A stretch of 64,000 nt of DNA from Adiantum capillus-veneris (GCA_014529385.2 CM043944.1:73991384-74055383), one strand, 5' to 3'; shown: positions 1 through 12,630, numbered from the stretch's first letter. Notes: generated by a model from the letters alone, not told the origin. A program made the numbers and translations.

Positions 1-214
1 TTTCATACTCCTTGGATCCACCACCGCTCACATTCACATGCTCAAAGATTAAAAAAAGCCAGGATTATCAGACAAGATCAACATTCAGCAAAAAGCGACA
101 TTGCTCCATGTAATATGCTGCCTTTTTATAATTCCTGGAATTTCAGTTGACAATACGTCCATATGTCCAGCCTTGTTACATGCAGGAATCAATCATGTAC
201 ACACCTGTGAGTTA

Positions 215-1948
215 TTACCCATATATGTTGCACATGCAGGCATATGCCTCAGCATCCTTCTGATCCAGTTGTATGGCAAGCTCAAAAATCCACTTGCCAA
301 CCTTTACATATTCCCATTTTCGACAAGCACCCAGCAGTGTATGCCATAAGGTCAGATTTGCAGAGGAACACATTTCCTCGATCAATGCCATAGCTTTCTC
401 AACATGGCCAGCCCGACCCAAAAGATCAACCATGCAAGTGTAATGTTCTAGACTTGGATGTATGCCATATCTATCGTACAGAGCCTCAAAATACATCTGA
501 CTCTTATCTATCAGACCCTCATGGCTGCACATATTTAATACGACAGTGACTATAACAAAATCCGCCTTTGTGCCTTCTCTCATCATTTGGCCAAGCAAAT
601 CAAAAACTCTTTCAACATTTCCTTCTTGGCCATATCCTTCCATAAGTGCACTCCATGAAACTACATTGCGAAGTGGCAACTTGTCAAATGTTTCTTGAGC
701 CTCTGCAAGCATAGCACAGTTGGCATACATGTCGACCAATCCAGTCTCAACAACTAGCTGATTATGTAAAGGCCCAACCTTGACAATCTGAGCATGCATG
801 TCTTGGCCTTTGCCTATCATTCCTAGGTTTCCACAAGCTTTTAGGACGCATGCAAAGGTGATCGAGCTCGGAGCAAATCCCTCTGCCTGCATTTCATTAA
901 ATTTATACAACGCTTCCTCTGCATGCTCATTTTCAACATATCCTGCAATAAGCACATTCCACAAAACCACATCATGAATTAACAGCTCATCGAACACATC
1001 TTGCGCTTCTACTAGTGATCCACACTTGGCATACATGTCTACCACTTGTGTGCCCAATGATATGTCTTCATCCAATAAACCCTCTATGATGAATTGGGCA
1101 TGCAATTCTTGTCCTAAGAGAATTGCCCTTATGCCCCCACAGGCTTTCACAATAGCAACAAAAGTGACTGTGTTAGGCAAGATGCCCTCCTGTCGCATGC
1201 AATCAAAGCAATGAAATGCTTTCTTGGCCTGTCCTAACTGTGCATATCCTACTACAAGTGTGGTATATGAAACGACATCACAGACAGATAGCCCCTCAAC
1301 TATTTCTTGTGCCTTTGAAAGTAAACCACATTTAACATACAGATCTACGACGGCATTGGCGAGCACAATATCATGGTCCACCAACCCGGCCTTGACAGCA
1401 AGCGCATGCATATACTGGCCCTTGTCTGATGCCTTGAGGTTGCCACACGCATTCAAAATGCATGTAATAGTGATGGCGTTTGGAGAGATGTCCTGAAGCT
1501 GCATGGACTCGTAGCATCTCAATGCATTTCCAAAATATCCATGCCGTGTATACCCTGCGATGAGTGCATTCCACAAAACTACATTTTGAAATGGGAGCTC
1601 GTCAAACAGTTGTTGAGCCTTGCTGAGCACTCCAGACTTTGCATACATGTTCAGTAGTGCACATCCCACAAATGCATTTGCGTCAAGCAATCCCAACTGG
1701 ACAATGTAAGAATGAATTTTAGCACCTCTGCATAAATCATTTTGCTTAGTGTGGAATATAATCATGTCCACAAGAATGCGAGCACCGCCTGTACTATATG
1801 TACGTGTATGGCCTTTGTTACCATTGAACAGCCCATCCTGATGAGACTTTTTACACTCTTCCACACCAAAATCTCCGTCTTTGGCGTTTTCTTTCTGGCG
1901 CAGCCTAGCAATTTTCAACTCCATCTGAGTCTGGCAAGGAATATACAA
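215..1948 (-). CDS. PLS-class pentatricopeptide repeat protein
   Basis: Intronless 577-codon frame. PPR proteins bind organellar RNA sequence-specifically and act in editing, splicing or stability; the target here is unknown. Motifs start near residue 86 and run in P-L-S order to about residue 565: S-type helices ending in NMYAKSGVLSKAQQLFDELP, P-type such as NVVLWNALIAGYTRHG, L-type such as ACGNLKASDKGQYMHALAVK. The last part (SLEHYTCMVDLLGRAGHVEKA, TLWHTLLGACRKW) is the conserved end before an E domain. The frame stops (TAA TAA) inside the E-like motif after CMCNIYG, so the usual E/E+ tail is cut and there is no DYW domain. The final codons read GGGTAATAA, so a splice donor at GGTAAT cannot be excluded. 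Residues 1-70 resemble no PPR motif and the first L motif is degenerate, so the start is uncertain and no transit peptide is clear. Functional gene or slightly truncated copy; the PPR identity is secure. Confidence 0.87.
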   Translation of the reverse strand: MYIPCQTQMELKIARLRQKENAKDGDFGVEECKKSHQDGLFNGNKGHTRTYSTGGARILVDMIIFHTKQNDLCRGAKIHSYIVQLGLLDANAFVGCALLNMYAKSGVLSKAQQLFDELPFQNVVLWNALIAGYTRHGYFGNALRCYESMQLQDISPNAITITCILNACGNLKASDKGQYMHALAVKAGLVDHDIVLANAVVDLYVKCGLLSKAQEIVEGLSVCDVVSYTTLVVGYAQLGQAKKAFHCFDCMRQEGILPNTVTFVAIVKACGGIRAILLGQELHAQFIIEGLLDEDISLGTQVVDMYAKCGSLVEAQDVFDELLIHDVVLWNVLIAGYVENEHAEEALYKFNEMQAEGFAPSSITFACVLKACGNLGMIGKGQDMHAQIVKVGPLHNQLVVETGLVDMYANCAMLAEAQETFDKLPLRNVVSWSALMEGYGQEGNVERVFDLLGQMMREGTKADFVIVTVVLNMCSHEGLIDKSQMYFEALYDRYGIHPSLEHYTCMVDLLGRAGHVEKAMALIEEMCSSANLTLWHTLLGACRKWEYVKVGKWIFELAIQLDQKDAEAYACMCNIYG

Positions 1949-2027
1949 TGAAAATCTCCCCAGTAATGAAGTGTTTCAAATGTGGGTTTATGAGGTTAGT
2001 CTGTTATGAGATTTGCATAGCAGAATT

Positions 2028-2031
<4 letters not shown>

Positions 2032-2075
<44 letters not shown>
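2032..2075. repeat. (CT)n microsatellite
   Basis: Uninterrupted CT dinucleotide run about 85 bp upstream of the PPR start on its 5' side. Not part of any LTR recognised here. It could lie in the PPR promoter or 5' UTR. Confidence 0.95.
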
Positions 2076-2079
<4 letters not shown>

Positions 2080-2450
2080 GAGACCAAGAATTGTACCTTG
2101 CTAAAGTTTGAACCAGTGTCCAGGCGTTTGTCATGTGATGGCAGCTTCAAGTAGCTTGTTCTCTGCTTGAACGGCGAATGGAAACCTTCCTGCTCCTTGA
2201 AGAGAGGTTGACCCTCGTACGCGATTAGGACATTGTCCATGTAGGCACGACAGAATTCTCCACCAGCTCTCTTCAATCCGTCGCATTGAGCCTAGTCGTT
2301 GTGGACATGGTACTCAAGAGAGCTGGATTGAACATATACAGAAAATGGAAAATATAACAAGGTGAAAAGAAGTTCTCCAAAGGGAAATCATAACAACGTG
2401 AGAAAAAACTTCTGACAAGGGCATTACGTGCAAGCCCTTTCTTTGAGATT

Positions 2451-2614
2451 TGCTCTCTGCACACGCATGGCAAATATTCTGTGGCACAACACTGCCTTTC
2501 CTGATACATCCTCGGGTAGATATGGATACAATTGCTCTCTGCACACGCATGGCAAATATTCTGTGGCACAACACTGCCTTTCCTGACACATCCTCGGGTA
2601 GATATGGATACAAT
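2451..2614. repeat. 82-bp tandem duplication, two copies
   Basis: Two direct copies (2451-2532 and 2533-2614) beginning TGCTCTCTGCACACG. They differ at about one base (CTGATACATC versus CTGACACATC), so the duplication is recent. No coding role is seen; open frames across it are chance. Confidence 0.9.
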
Positions 2615-2738
2615 TGTCGAAAGTCCTTCAAAGATCAATTCTTAAATCATGTAGAATATAATAATAAATAATGTCTTGTGGATGACTACCATGTGTTGGG
2701 CGTCGCAAGTCCATGGATACACTTACGCTCCACATCTA

Positions 2739-2861
2739 TCTATACTATTATAAAAGGGGGAGGGATCCCGGTCCCCTTCCCCCCCCAACCCAAAACAAGC
2801 GGCGAAAGCTACTTGAAGTGGTGGTGTTTCTTGCAACTCCGACGACACAGGAGACTGAGCC

Positions 2862-2923
<62 letters not shown>

Positions 2924-2945
2924 CGAAGGCTGCCGGCCACACTAG
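2739..2945 (+). mobile_element. Candidate small non-autonomous Helitron carrying a GA microsatellite
   Basis: The left end reads TCTATACTATTATAAAAG, the form typical of plant Helitron 5' termini, preceded by A. The right end reads CTAG followed by T, matching the CTRR terminus and A^T insertion site. Eight bases before the end is a weak GC-rich hairpin (GCCG at 2922-2925 with CGGC at 2934-2937). The 207-bp body is mostly a C-rich stretch and a GA run and has no coding capacity. The hairpin is shorter than usual, so this is a candidate. Confidence 0.45.
2864..2920. repeat. (AG)n microsatellite
   Basis: Pure AG run of about 57 bp filling most of the right half of the Helitron candidate. Confidence 0.95.
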
Positions 2946-5363
<2,418 letters not shown>

Positions 5364-5550
5364 CACAGAATCACACATCCTTTTTGCTCAATCTCGCAAG
5401 CTGCTTCTGACAGCGCCCAATTGGATGCTCTACACACGTTCCCTATGCTCTCAAGCTTTCCCTTTCACACCATGTGAAACCGCAAAAGGATTTAGAAATA
5501 TTCTCATGTAGGAAAACGGAGTCTTTTTCAGTGTTTCTCATACCATGCAT

Positions 5551-5777
5551 AACATCATGAGCTTCTGCTCGAGAGGCACCACATACCTAACTAGGTATGA
5601 TTGGGGGCAGGGGACCGCCGGCCCGGTCATGAGCTTCTGCTCGAGAGGCACCACATACCTAGCTAGGTACGATTGGGGGCAGGGGACTGCCGGCCCCCCC
5701 ACCGGGCCGGCGGTCCTCTGCCCCCAATCGTACCTAGCTAGGTGTGCGGTGCCTCCTTCACAGAAACTCATGATGTT
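5551..5777. mobile_element. Fold-back (MITE-like) element with a duplicated arm
   Basis: A roughly 75-bp unit starting AACATCATGAGCTTCTG occurs at 5551-5627, again in direct orientation at 5628-5696, and once inverted at 5697-5777, so the two ends are near-perfect inverted repeats. Each unit holds CCTAGCTAGGTA and GATTGGGGGCAGGGGAC. There is almost no unique centre and no coding capacity. No target-site duplication is clear. It is a hairpin-forming MITE or a snap-back duplication. Confidence 0.7.
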
Positions 5778-6842
5778 GAGGTAAGTCACAATGTGGGAAT
5801 TATTGTGAGAATTTGTCTAAAACTTCTTGTGAACTATGTGGGAAGCTTCGGTCCCAATCAGCAAAGAATTAAAACTTGTGTCTTCAACCCCATAAGTGAG
5901 AGGAGCTTATGCACACTCATTCTTATCAATGTCGTAGATGCCAAAAACTAAGAACATGTGTATCCTTAAACCCAACGGAACCATCCTAGGCCCTTAGAGC
6001 TAGTCCCACAAAGAGAATATGTGGCCAAGTAATATAGGAGGAAAAACTCATAGCACACTTCAAACATACAATCAAAGAAAAAAGGTTTTCATTAGAAAAG
6101 AGCAACATACTCCTGAGTCATACTCACATAATCCTACCTTAAAGCTTGTAAATGCAAAAGATGAAACTAGTAGGTTTCAATCAGTGCTCATAGATTGAGT
6201 TGGCAAAAAGGCTGATATAACACCAACACATGGTACAAATTTCCAAAACATGCTGAATGATACCAAATTTGATGGTAGAATGAGTCTTGAGGTTCCACCT
6301 TGGCCACTCAGCATTCATCCCATTTATCATATGTGCAACTTAGCTGCATGTCAGTGTTAAAATCTGCTAAATTAAGGAGCCCATATTTGTTATTAAAAAT
6401 GTTATCTTGCAAATTTCTATTTCCAATTGGATTAGAATCTAGTTGATCAATGTTCCAAAAGCCTCCTAGGGCAACCTCTATCTTGACCAATTTGATGCAA
6501 TTCATCCTTCATGTGGTCCTCTTGCAAGAGGCCTATCACACATTGTAGTTGGTGCTAAAAGATGGCATCAAGTGCTTGAATTAGCATCACTGGGCTTCCA
6601 GTGTAACGAAAGGCAAAACAAAATACCAAAGATAACGTGATGCAATTGAAGAAAAGAATAACTTAAAGTGTCCATCTCTAAGAATAGTGAGCCTCTAGCC
6701 CTTATTCCCATAGAATCCTAGCCACTAGGATCTTAGCCCATGGGCTTGTATTTATAGGAACATTGTCTTAACATCTGCACCTGGTTATACTACTAGACTA
6801 GGAATATTGTTTTGTGAAAAACATAGACATATATCTTGCAGC
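5778..6842. other. Non-coding intergenic DNA
   Basis: No convincing gene. A TATA-like TATTTATAGG near 6750 is not followed by a recognisable frame. Confidence 0.55.
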
Positions 6843-7230
6843 TGTTAGTGCCTGTGTGTCAAGGCACTTACTTTTTGATTGTAACTAAGGTCTTAGCTTT
6901 AAGACTTAGGGTTTTTTTTACACAAGGACTTTATGCCTATGTAGTTTTAAACATTCGAATGGTCATATGGCATGTAGCAATTTTCAGATGTAACCAACCA
7001 GCAGTTTGTAGTTTGCAGTCTTTCTGCAGTCGTACTGCAGTTTTGGGCGTGTAGTTTGATGGTGATGATGAATACGCGGGAGTGCAGTACTTTCTCTTGC
7101 TTAGCCATGGTCTCTTGTGTTCACACAGTTTGCAGTTTTCATGGTGTAATGTTCATTCACCTGTAGTCATTTCCCTGTATTCTATATGTGGTTTGCATTG
7201 AATATCTGCTAGGGTTGCAAACCCCTAACA
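6843..7230 (+). repeat. 5' LTR of a Ty3-like element remnant (E0)
   Basis: A 388-bp block beginning TGTTAGTGCC and ending CCCCTAACA, so it has TGTTAG/CTAACA ends. A PBS-like sequence follows four bases later, then a leader ORF, the order expected of a 5' LTR. No matching 3' LTR is in the window. Confidence 0.7.
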
Positions 7231-7233
7231 CTT

Positions 7234-7248
7234 TGGCGATCTTGTTGG
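7234..7248 (+). promoter_or_regulatory. Primer-binding site of E0
   Basis: TGGCGATCTTGTTGG follows the LTR end after a short spacer. The TGG start pairs with a tRNA CCA end. The tRNA was not identified. Confidence 0.55.
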
Positions 7249-7371
7249 TGTCTCTTTGTGGAGATGGGAACGAGCTTTTGAAATCTTGGGAGTATCGGTG
7301 AAGCGGTTCCTGCAATTGGTTTGAATTCAGCATGAACCATATGGCACTCAGGAATGCAGCAGGGAACTAAT

Positions 7372-7515
7372 ATGTTGGTTGACATAGACCACCTACAAGA
7401 ATTCTCAAATTGGGTAACCCCGCAGGAAGAGTTTGAGGACTATACATCAAAGTTCTTAGAGGAGTTATTCCCAAATCTTCTAGGGAAAATCAAAATTACA
7501 ATTGCAGGTTCTTGA
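7372..7515 (+). pseudogene. Leader ORF (ORF0) of E0, N-terminal part
   Basis: A 47-codon frame about 125 bp after the PBS. Residues 8-36 (LQEFSNW, then acidic, ending FLEELFP) match in pattern the N-terminus of the leader ORFs of E2 (20540) and E1 (16080), which read LKEFSNWRTEEEE and FIEVLLP. The frame stops after IAGS. The zinc-knuckle half lies about 175 bp downstream in another frame, so either an intron (donor near 7507, acceptor TTCAATAG at 7690) or an insertion separates them. Function unknown; probably an extra retroelement protein made before gag. Confidence 0.5.
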
Positions 7516-7690
7516 CAGTTTCTGTGTAGTTTTTTGTGCAGTCAATTGCAGTTTAGTTAAGGTAATTGCAATTTACTGTTGCACGCAGTTTTTGTTTCCT
7601 AAAATTATGCAAGTTATGCAGTACAAAAATTTATGCAGGTTATTTCAATATGCGATTATTATTGTTCTCTAGGCCGTTATTATTCAATAG

Positions 7691-7939
7691 ACGGCAAAGA
7701 AGAAGAAGAAAAAGTGTGTTATTTGTCAAAAAGATGGGCATTGTTTAAAGTGATGTCCTTACATGTGTAAGCCTTGTCAAAAAGAGGATGTTTGTGTCAA
7801 GTATTGCATGCCAAAATTGTGCACGGAGTTGTATCAAATTATGCAAAGTTTTCAGGATGCATCGTGTGAGCAGGACATGTGTGATGCTCAAGAGGATCTA
7901 GATTGGTTTTCTGATTTTCTTGATGATGCACACAACTAG
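7691..7939 (+). pseudogene. Leader ORF (ORF0) of E0, zinc-knuckle part
   Basis: After a lysine run the frame reads CVICQKDGHCLK, a TGA stop (7751), then C, giving C-X2-C-X4-H-X4-C with the stop inside the knuckle. It continues with further Cys pairs (YMCKPC, KYCMPKLC) and an acidic end (EDLDWFSDFLDD) to TAG. CCHC knuckles bind nucleic acid. The stop shows the copy is dead. Position and order match ORF0 of E1 and E2. Confidence 0.5.
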
Positions 7940-8448
7940 CATAGTAGTCGAGTTGGTAAGAAGAGGAATTCATGTTCAACCGTAAGGCGAATATCAAGGT
8001 TGCAAGAAGTGGTTGAAGGTGTTTCAGAGAAGTATGAAGAGGAGTTTGATGATTACCTTAGTGATGATGATTCTCAATGGTGTTTTCAACAACATGTTAC
8101 TGTTCTAACCTAAAACAACCTCAAGTTGTCAGTTTTTAGCTACCAACAATTTTTCAGGCACCTGTAGTTTCAAAACCTGAAATTTCAAGCCTGAATCTGA
8201 TTTTTCAGCACCTGAAGTTTTTCAACCTGATTTGATGTTCTTGAATATGGGATCAAAGTTGTAGATACTCAGATTGCTAAAGAGAATAAGATGATTCAAG
8301 AAGGAGATGTTTTTCAATACAAGGGAGATGAAGTCCAAAAGATGATGAAGCCATGAGCAGCTCATGAGCCAAAGGAGACAAGAGGACTGCCAGCTATCCC
8401 CAAACCTCACATCAAAGACACTCACCTTTTTGCAGGAAGAGAAGGCGC
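7940..8448. other. Non-coding tail of the E0 remnant
   Basis: Contains CCTGAAATTTC/CCTGAAGTTTT-type short repeats near 8160-8230 and no recognisable protein. It ends where the E1 LTR begins, so E0 is cut here, possibly by the E1 insertion. Confidence 0.45.
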
Positions 8449-8606
8449 TGATGAGCGCAAAGCGCGACACGGACCCCGACGGCCTCGAAAACGCCAGGAG
8501 CCGATGCACACCGCGAGCCGGCCACGGTGAAGCGAACAAGGGGCACCACCTAGCTTTGAGCGGCTAGGATGCAGACAACGGTGATTGGGAATATCAAAGA
8601 CTCTAC

Positions 8607-8611
<5 letters not shown>

Positions 8612-8688
<77 letters not shown>
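8612..8688. repeat. (GA)n microsatellite inside the LTR
   Basis: Pure GA run at the same LTR position as the runs near 16320 and 20170 and in LTR C (29350). Confidence 0.95.
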
Positions 8689-8693
<5 letters not shown>

Positions 8694-9132
8694 CAGGTGA
8701 TGAAAACCCTCGGGGTGTGAGGGAGAACTATTTTCTTGCAATATTTACAGCAACCTTATTTCCGGCGAGGTGGCCATCATGGTGATAGAGAGATAGAGGG
8801 AGAGATAGTAAGCCTACTAGTGTGTTCTCTAGAGATGACTCATGGATACGGAGACCTTGCTAACATGAGTGAGTGTGTGTGTGTGTGTGTGTCGACCATT
8901 GGAGTCGAGATGTAGACATAACTTCTTTACATGGTGCAAGTTCCCAAAGAAAATTGCTACACTAAGTCCCCTCTCTCGTGATGCAAATGTTGCCAATCCC
9001 TCCCACCAAAATACTACCAAGTGCTGACCTCTGATGAAACTGCACACCCCTCCCCCCCCAATCTCTCACAATCTCTTGTCAATCTCCCCAAATCAACCCC
9101 CCCTCCCCCCCCAATAGTGACCTCTCAGTGCC

Positions 9133-9140
9133 TTTTTATA
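9133..9140 (-). promoter_or_regulatory. LTR TATA box (E1)
   Basis: TATAAAAA on the minus strand, at the same place in the LTR as TATAAAT at 19803 and 28981. It is the likely promoter of the element. Confidence 0.6.
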
Positions 9141-9254
9141 GGTGTTGGTTGCTTTAGATTAGGGTAATCTGATTAGATTAGGGTTCTAATCAGGGGAGAC
9201 AAAGCAAGGCGGTGGGTCTTGGATGGTTGACCCTTGCTTTGTCTTGGAAAATAT

Positions 9255-9330
9255 TATAAATGAAAATCCTCTTGACAGCCTGCCAATGCTTAGACCCTGG
9301 GCTATGCACAAATCTGCTGACCTGTGAGAC
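9255..9330 (-). pseudogene. Copia RT/RNase H border scrap
   Basis: In a frame offset from gag-pol, the minus strand reads AVSQVSRFVHSPGSKHW and then QAVKRIF. This matches the Ty1/copia region at the RT-RNase H border (SRFM..P...HW.AVKR.LRYL). It is joined directly to the integrase zinc region, so a deletion of roughly two kilobases of copia pol is inferred. Confidence 0.65.
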
Positions 9331-9332
9331 TG

Positions 9333-10982
9333 CATCTTACCCAAAATATAGCCTTCACAAACATGTTTGACAGGTGCTTCAAGAGGCGGCAAAGAAGCAA
9401 CCATATTAGATTTCTACAAACGCAGCAAACTAGCAAAATTCAGATGACCAAAACGTGCATGCCAAAGTTTTGCATCTGAAATAGCCCTTGAATCTGCAAC
9501 AGCATTTGCAAAATTTTGTCCACACTTGTCATACAAAGTGAGCTTATATAGCCCACGGCACAAAAGGAAAGATGCAACAATTTCATCACCAAAACTGAGA
9601 TCATGAACTGTACATCTATCATCCACAAATTCGACTACAAGTCCAAGTCTAGCAAGTGCGGATACAGACAAGAGATTCTTATTGATCCCAGGTACATAAA
9701 GTGCATCAACAAGTGTGAAGGAGCTGCCATTTGCAGCAATAAGCACAATCTTTCCAACTCCCTGAACCGGATAAGAGGCATTGTTGGCACAAGTGACTGA
9801 ATTCCCATGAGGGACAGACTCGAGAGAGGTAAACAATTCACGATGTGAGGTAATGTGCTTTGTAGCACCACTGTCGAAATACCACACATGTGAATCTGTA
9901 GCAACTAACAAGCATGCATCATGGACAACAGGATTGTAAGTGCACTCTGCATTAAAAGCCCATTCTACATCAACATCAGCATTATAGTTTCCTTTCACAG
10001 AAGACTCAATAATGGTTGCATTTGTAGTGGAACCAACATTTGCAGTGGAACCACCCTCTTTCTTCTTAGCCTCTTTGGCCTTCAACTTAGGACACGACTT
10101 GATCAAGTGATCATTAGCTTTACAATAATGGCAACGTATCTTCTTTTTGCCCTTATCACCAGAATTGCCAGATGAAGTGCTGCCAGCAGAAGCATTAGGA
10201 ACATAAGTTTTGCCACTCGTAGTAGAACCATAAGAAGTGGCTGCATTATTGTTACCACCCTTTCTTTGAGAAGCAATAAAAGCATGTTCAACTGCACGTT
10301 GCCTAGTCCTTTTTTTTTTGGAATGTGACTCTTGCAACAGCAATGTGCATAATGCATCAAACTTGACAACTTCTGGATTTCCTTGGGTCATAAGTCTCCA
10401 AGTACTAGCAAAAGTCTGGTAAGAATCTGGTAAGCAATCAAGAACAGTCTGCACAAGGGAACTGTCTGAAATGACTTCACCTGCAAAAATAATTTGCTCA
10501 TTGATATCCTTGACACCAGCAAGGAAAGTGTCCATATCATCTTCCTCATGCATAATCTTCGACTCCAACTCTTTACGCAGCAAAGAAATTTTAGCCTCAT
10601 TACGACTTGCATAAAGACCAGCCAAAATATCCCAAGCCTGTTTTGCAGATTTCGCTGAACGGATGTGAGGAACAATGGTGCGCTTCACGGACAACACAAT
10701 CAATGCATGAGCCTACGCATCCTTAACATCCCAACGAGCTTGTTCTGCCGTAGGCAAAACAACTCTAACAGCAGCAATCCTTGCAGCGAGACCTGCAACA
10801 TCCTCAACATCGCCTACATCCTCAGAACTAGGACGTACATCAATGCCTTGCACAATGTTCCACACGCCCTTTGACACAAGAACATGTTGCATCATATAAG
10901 CCCACATAGGATAGTTGTCCCCATCCAACCTGTTCTCAGCAGCAAACATCTTGAACACATCTGTGTTGTTGTTGGCAGCCAT
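9333..10982 (-). pseudogene. Copia gag-pol (gag, zinc knuckle, protease, integrase N-terminus)
   Basis: One frame from the ATG at 10982 (MAANNNTDVFKMF) with TAG stops at 10713 and 9414. The N-terminal part is a UBN2-type copia Gag. A CCHC knuckle, CHYCKANDHLIKSC, lies near 10120. The protease motif WYFDSGATKHIT has the catalytic D-S-G. Next come the GAG-pre-integrase signature (LWHARFGHLNFASLLRL) and, after a stop, the integrase zinc segment (VASLPPLEAPVKHVCEGYILGKMQ), where the frame ends at the deletion. Gag packages RNA and the protease cleaves the polyprotein; neither can work here. Family confident, copy dead. Confidence 0.9.
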
Positions 10983-11310
10983 AGTAAATGCTGCACCTGA
11001 TGTGGAAACTGCCCGAAAATAGGAGAAACGGAGCGGGAACAACACGTGCTATATAGCACAAACCATAGAAGACTATAAGGCACTTGTTATGCAAAAAACG
11101 GAACTGACAGAAATTATGCAAAAGAAGACGAAATTGCCTGTGCAGACCTGCCTATAGTGGAAACGGAGGCCGAAATGAGCCCAAATCGAGCTCTACGAGA
11201 CCGAAGTATTTGTCGACCTGTGAACGCTCACCGAAGCTCACTGAAATCGGAGAAAGTGAGCAGGCGTGTACTGGAGCAGCTGGCGACTAATCCCGGGAGG
11301 ATGCAACCTT

Positions 11311-11321
11311 CTCTAATACCA
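11311..11321 (-). promoter_or_regulatory. Copia primer-binding site
   Basis: The minus strand reads TGGTATTAGAG two bases after the LTR end, one base from the canonical TGGTATCAGAG that pairs with initiator methionine tRNA. Confidence 0.85.
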
Positions 11322-11323
11322 AT

Positions 11324-11549
11324 TGTTGGAATTAGGGTTGCAGAGAAACACACACAGCTTGGAGAAGATGAAGGAAGCTCAAGGCACACAATAGAGAGTG
11401 TATAACTAGTGTGCAATGGAAAGATAGATAGCCCTAGAGTGATGGGCGTATATACAATGCTCGGGGGAAAAAACCTCCTAAAGAGGGAAAAAATGCCCCG
11501 GTGGTCCTAATGTGTTCACACACATCACTACCACATGTATATGGTAACA
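11324..11549 (-). repeat. Copia 5' LTR
   Basis: A 226-bp LTR. The minus strand starts TGTTACCATATACATG and ends TAATTCCAACA, giving TGTT...AACA ends. A TATATAC element lies near 11450. Short LTRs of this size are usual in copia elements. Confidence 0.85.
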
Positions 11550-12068
11550 GCTGGTGCGTCGGTGTAGCGCATTCATCATTTTCGGGGTCGGTCGGGGCAT
11601 GCCTTCGCGTCTTTTCTTGTTTCGGTGTTGGCGGCGCGCGACTTGGCCATCCTTTTTTTGTTGATGACGTCGATTCCTCAAATTTTAATTATTTTTTTCA
11701 GTGTGTGAGTATATGTGTGCGCGTGTATGTGTATATTTATACTCGTGCGTGCTATATATATGAGTGCACTTGTGAGTGCGTATATGTATGGGTGTATGTA
11801 TGTGGGGTTATGTGAGTGTGTTTTTTTTATTTATGAAAAACGTTGTGAGTGTGTGTGCCCATTGCTTGGGATTGTGTGTATATGTATGGAGCGGGTGTGT
11901 GTAAGTGTGAATGAGTGTGCGTGGGAACGAGGGAGTATATAGTTATAGATATATATATTTTTTCTTTTTTCGGTTGCCTGCTGTGCAGAGAACATGAGGA
12001 GGGTGTGTGAGTGAGGGCGAGATGGTGTGTGTGTGTGTGTGTGTGTGTGTGAGTGTGTGTGTGTGTGT

Positions 12069-12126
<58 letters not shown>

Positions 12127-12218
12127 TTTACCCTACTGCGCCTTCGGGCTTGTCTGATGAGAAGAGCACGACAGAGAGAGACACGGTGGGAGGGAGAAGG
12201 TGAGGTATGGCAGGTGTG

Positions 12219-12289
<71 letters not shown>

Positions 12290-12612
12290 TCGGTGCTGGC
12301 GGGCTTGAACTAGAGAGGGAGAGAGAGAGTAAGTGGAGGGAGAGAGGATTACTGCGGGTGATGAGAGATAGGGCAAGGGTGAGTTGGCGGGGTGTATGTG
12401 TGTGAAGATTTTGCAGAATGGGGTTGACGAGTGAGGCCATGAGGGTGATAAGGCAGGCCAAATGAGGGGGGCCATGTGACGAGGCCATGCCAGTAAAAGC
12501 TAGGGCCGTGAGGTCGACCAGGGCATTGCCGAACCCTCCGACGGTGTCGCCAAGGCTTCGGGCAGAGGAAAGATAATCTTTTTTTTTCTTGATTTCCAAA
12601 AATCGGCTATCA
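11550..12612 (-). repeat. E1 3' LTR, proximal part
   Basis: Begins on the minus strand TGATAGCCGATTTTTGG just after the PPT, paralleling TGATGGCCGGCTTTCG of LTRs A-C. It contains (GA)n 12222-12282, (GA)n 12070-12121, (GT)n 12024-12068 and a TG/TA-rich stretch. It ends in sequence matching LTR A near 19500 (CGACGCACC), where copia is inserted. The 233-codon minus frame across it is microsatellite translation, not a gene. Confidence 0.8.
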
Positions 12613-12630
12613 TTAGCCCTCCCCTTTTGG
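12613..12630 (-). promoter_or_regulatory. Polypurine tract of E1
   Basis: The minus strand reads CCAAAAGGGGAGGGCTAA directly before the LTR TG. E2 has the matching AGATGGGAGGGCTAA at 25756-25770. It primes plus-strand DNA synthesis. Confidence 0.75.

Larger units (their letters stand above)
8449..9245 (-). repeat. E1 3' LTR, distal part
   Basis: The minus strand matches LTR A from its TATA region (19695 on) to its end. Shared stretches include ACAAAGCAAGG, CCAACACCTATAAA and TCCTAGCCGCTCAAAGC, and the end is CTCATCA. It contains (GA)n 8612-8688 and G-rich tracts near 9050-9110. About 180 bp present in LTR A between the two halves is missing at the copia junction. Confidence 0.8.
9250..11549 (-). 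mobile_element. Nested, internally deleted Ty1/copia element
   Basis: It has a 226-bp 5' LTR, an initiator-Met-tRNA-type PBS, then gag, protease and the start of integrase in one frame. Most of integrase and RT are deleted, leaving a scrap of the RT/RNase H border. The 3' LTR is absent: the copia scrap runs straight into the E1 LTR, so one deletion removed the copia 3' end and about 180 bp of host LTR. It inserted after E1. Confidence 0.85.
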
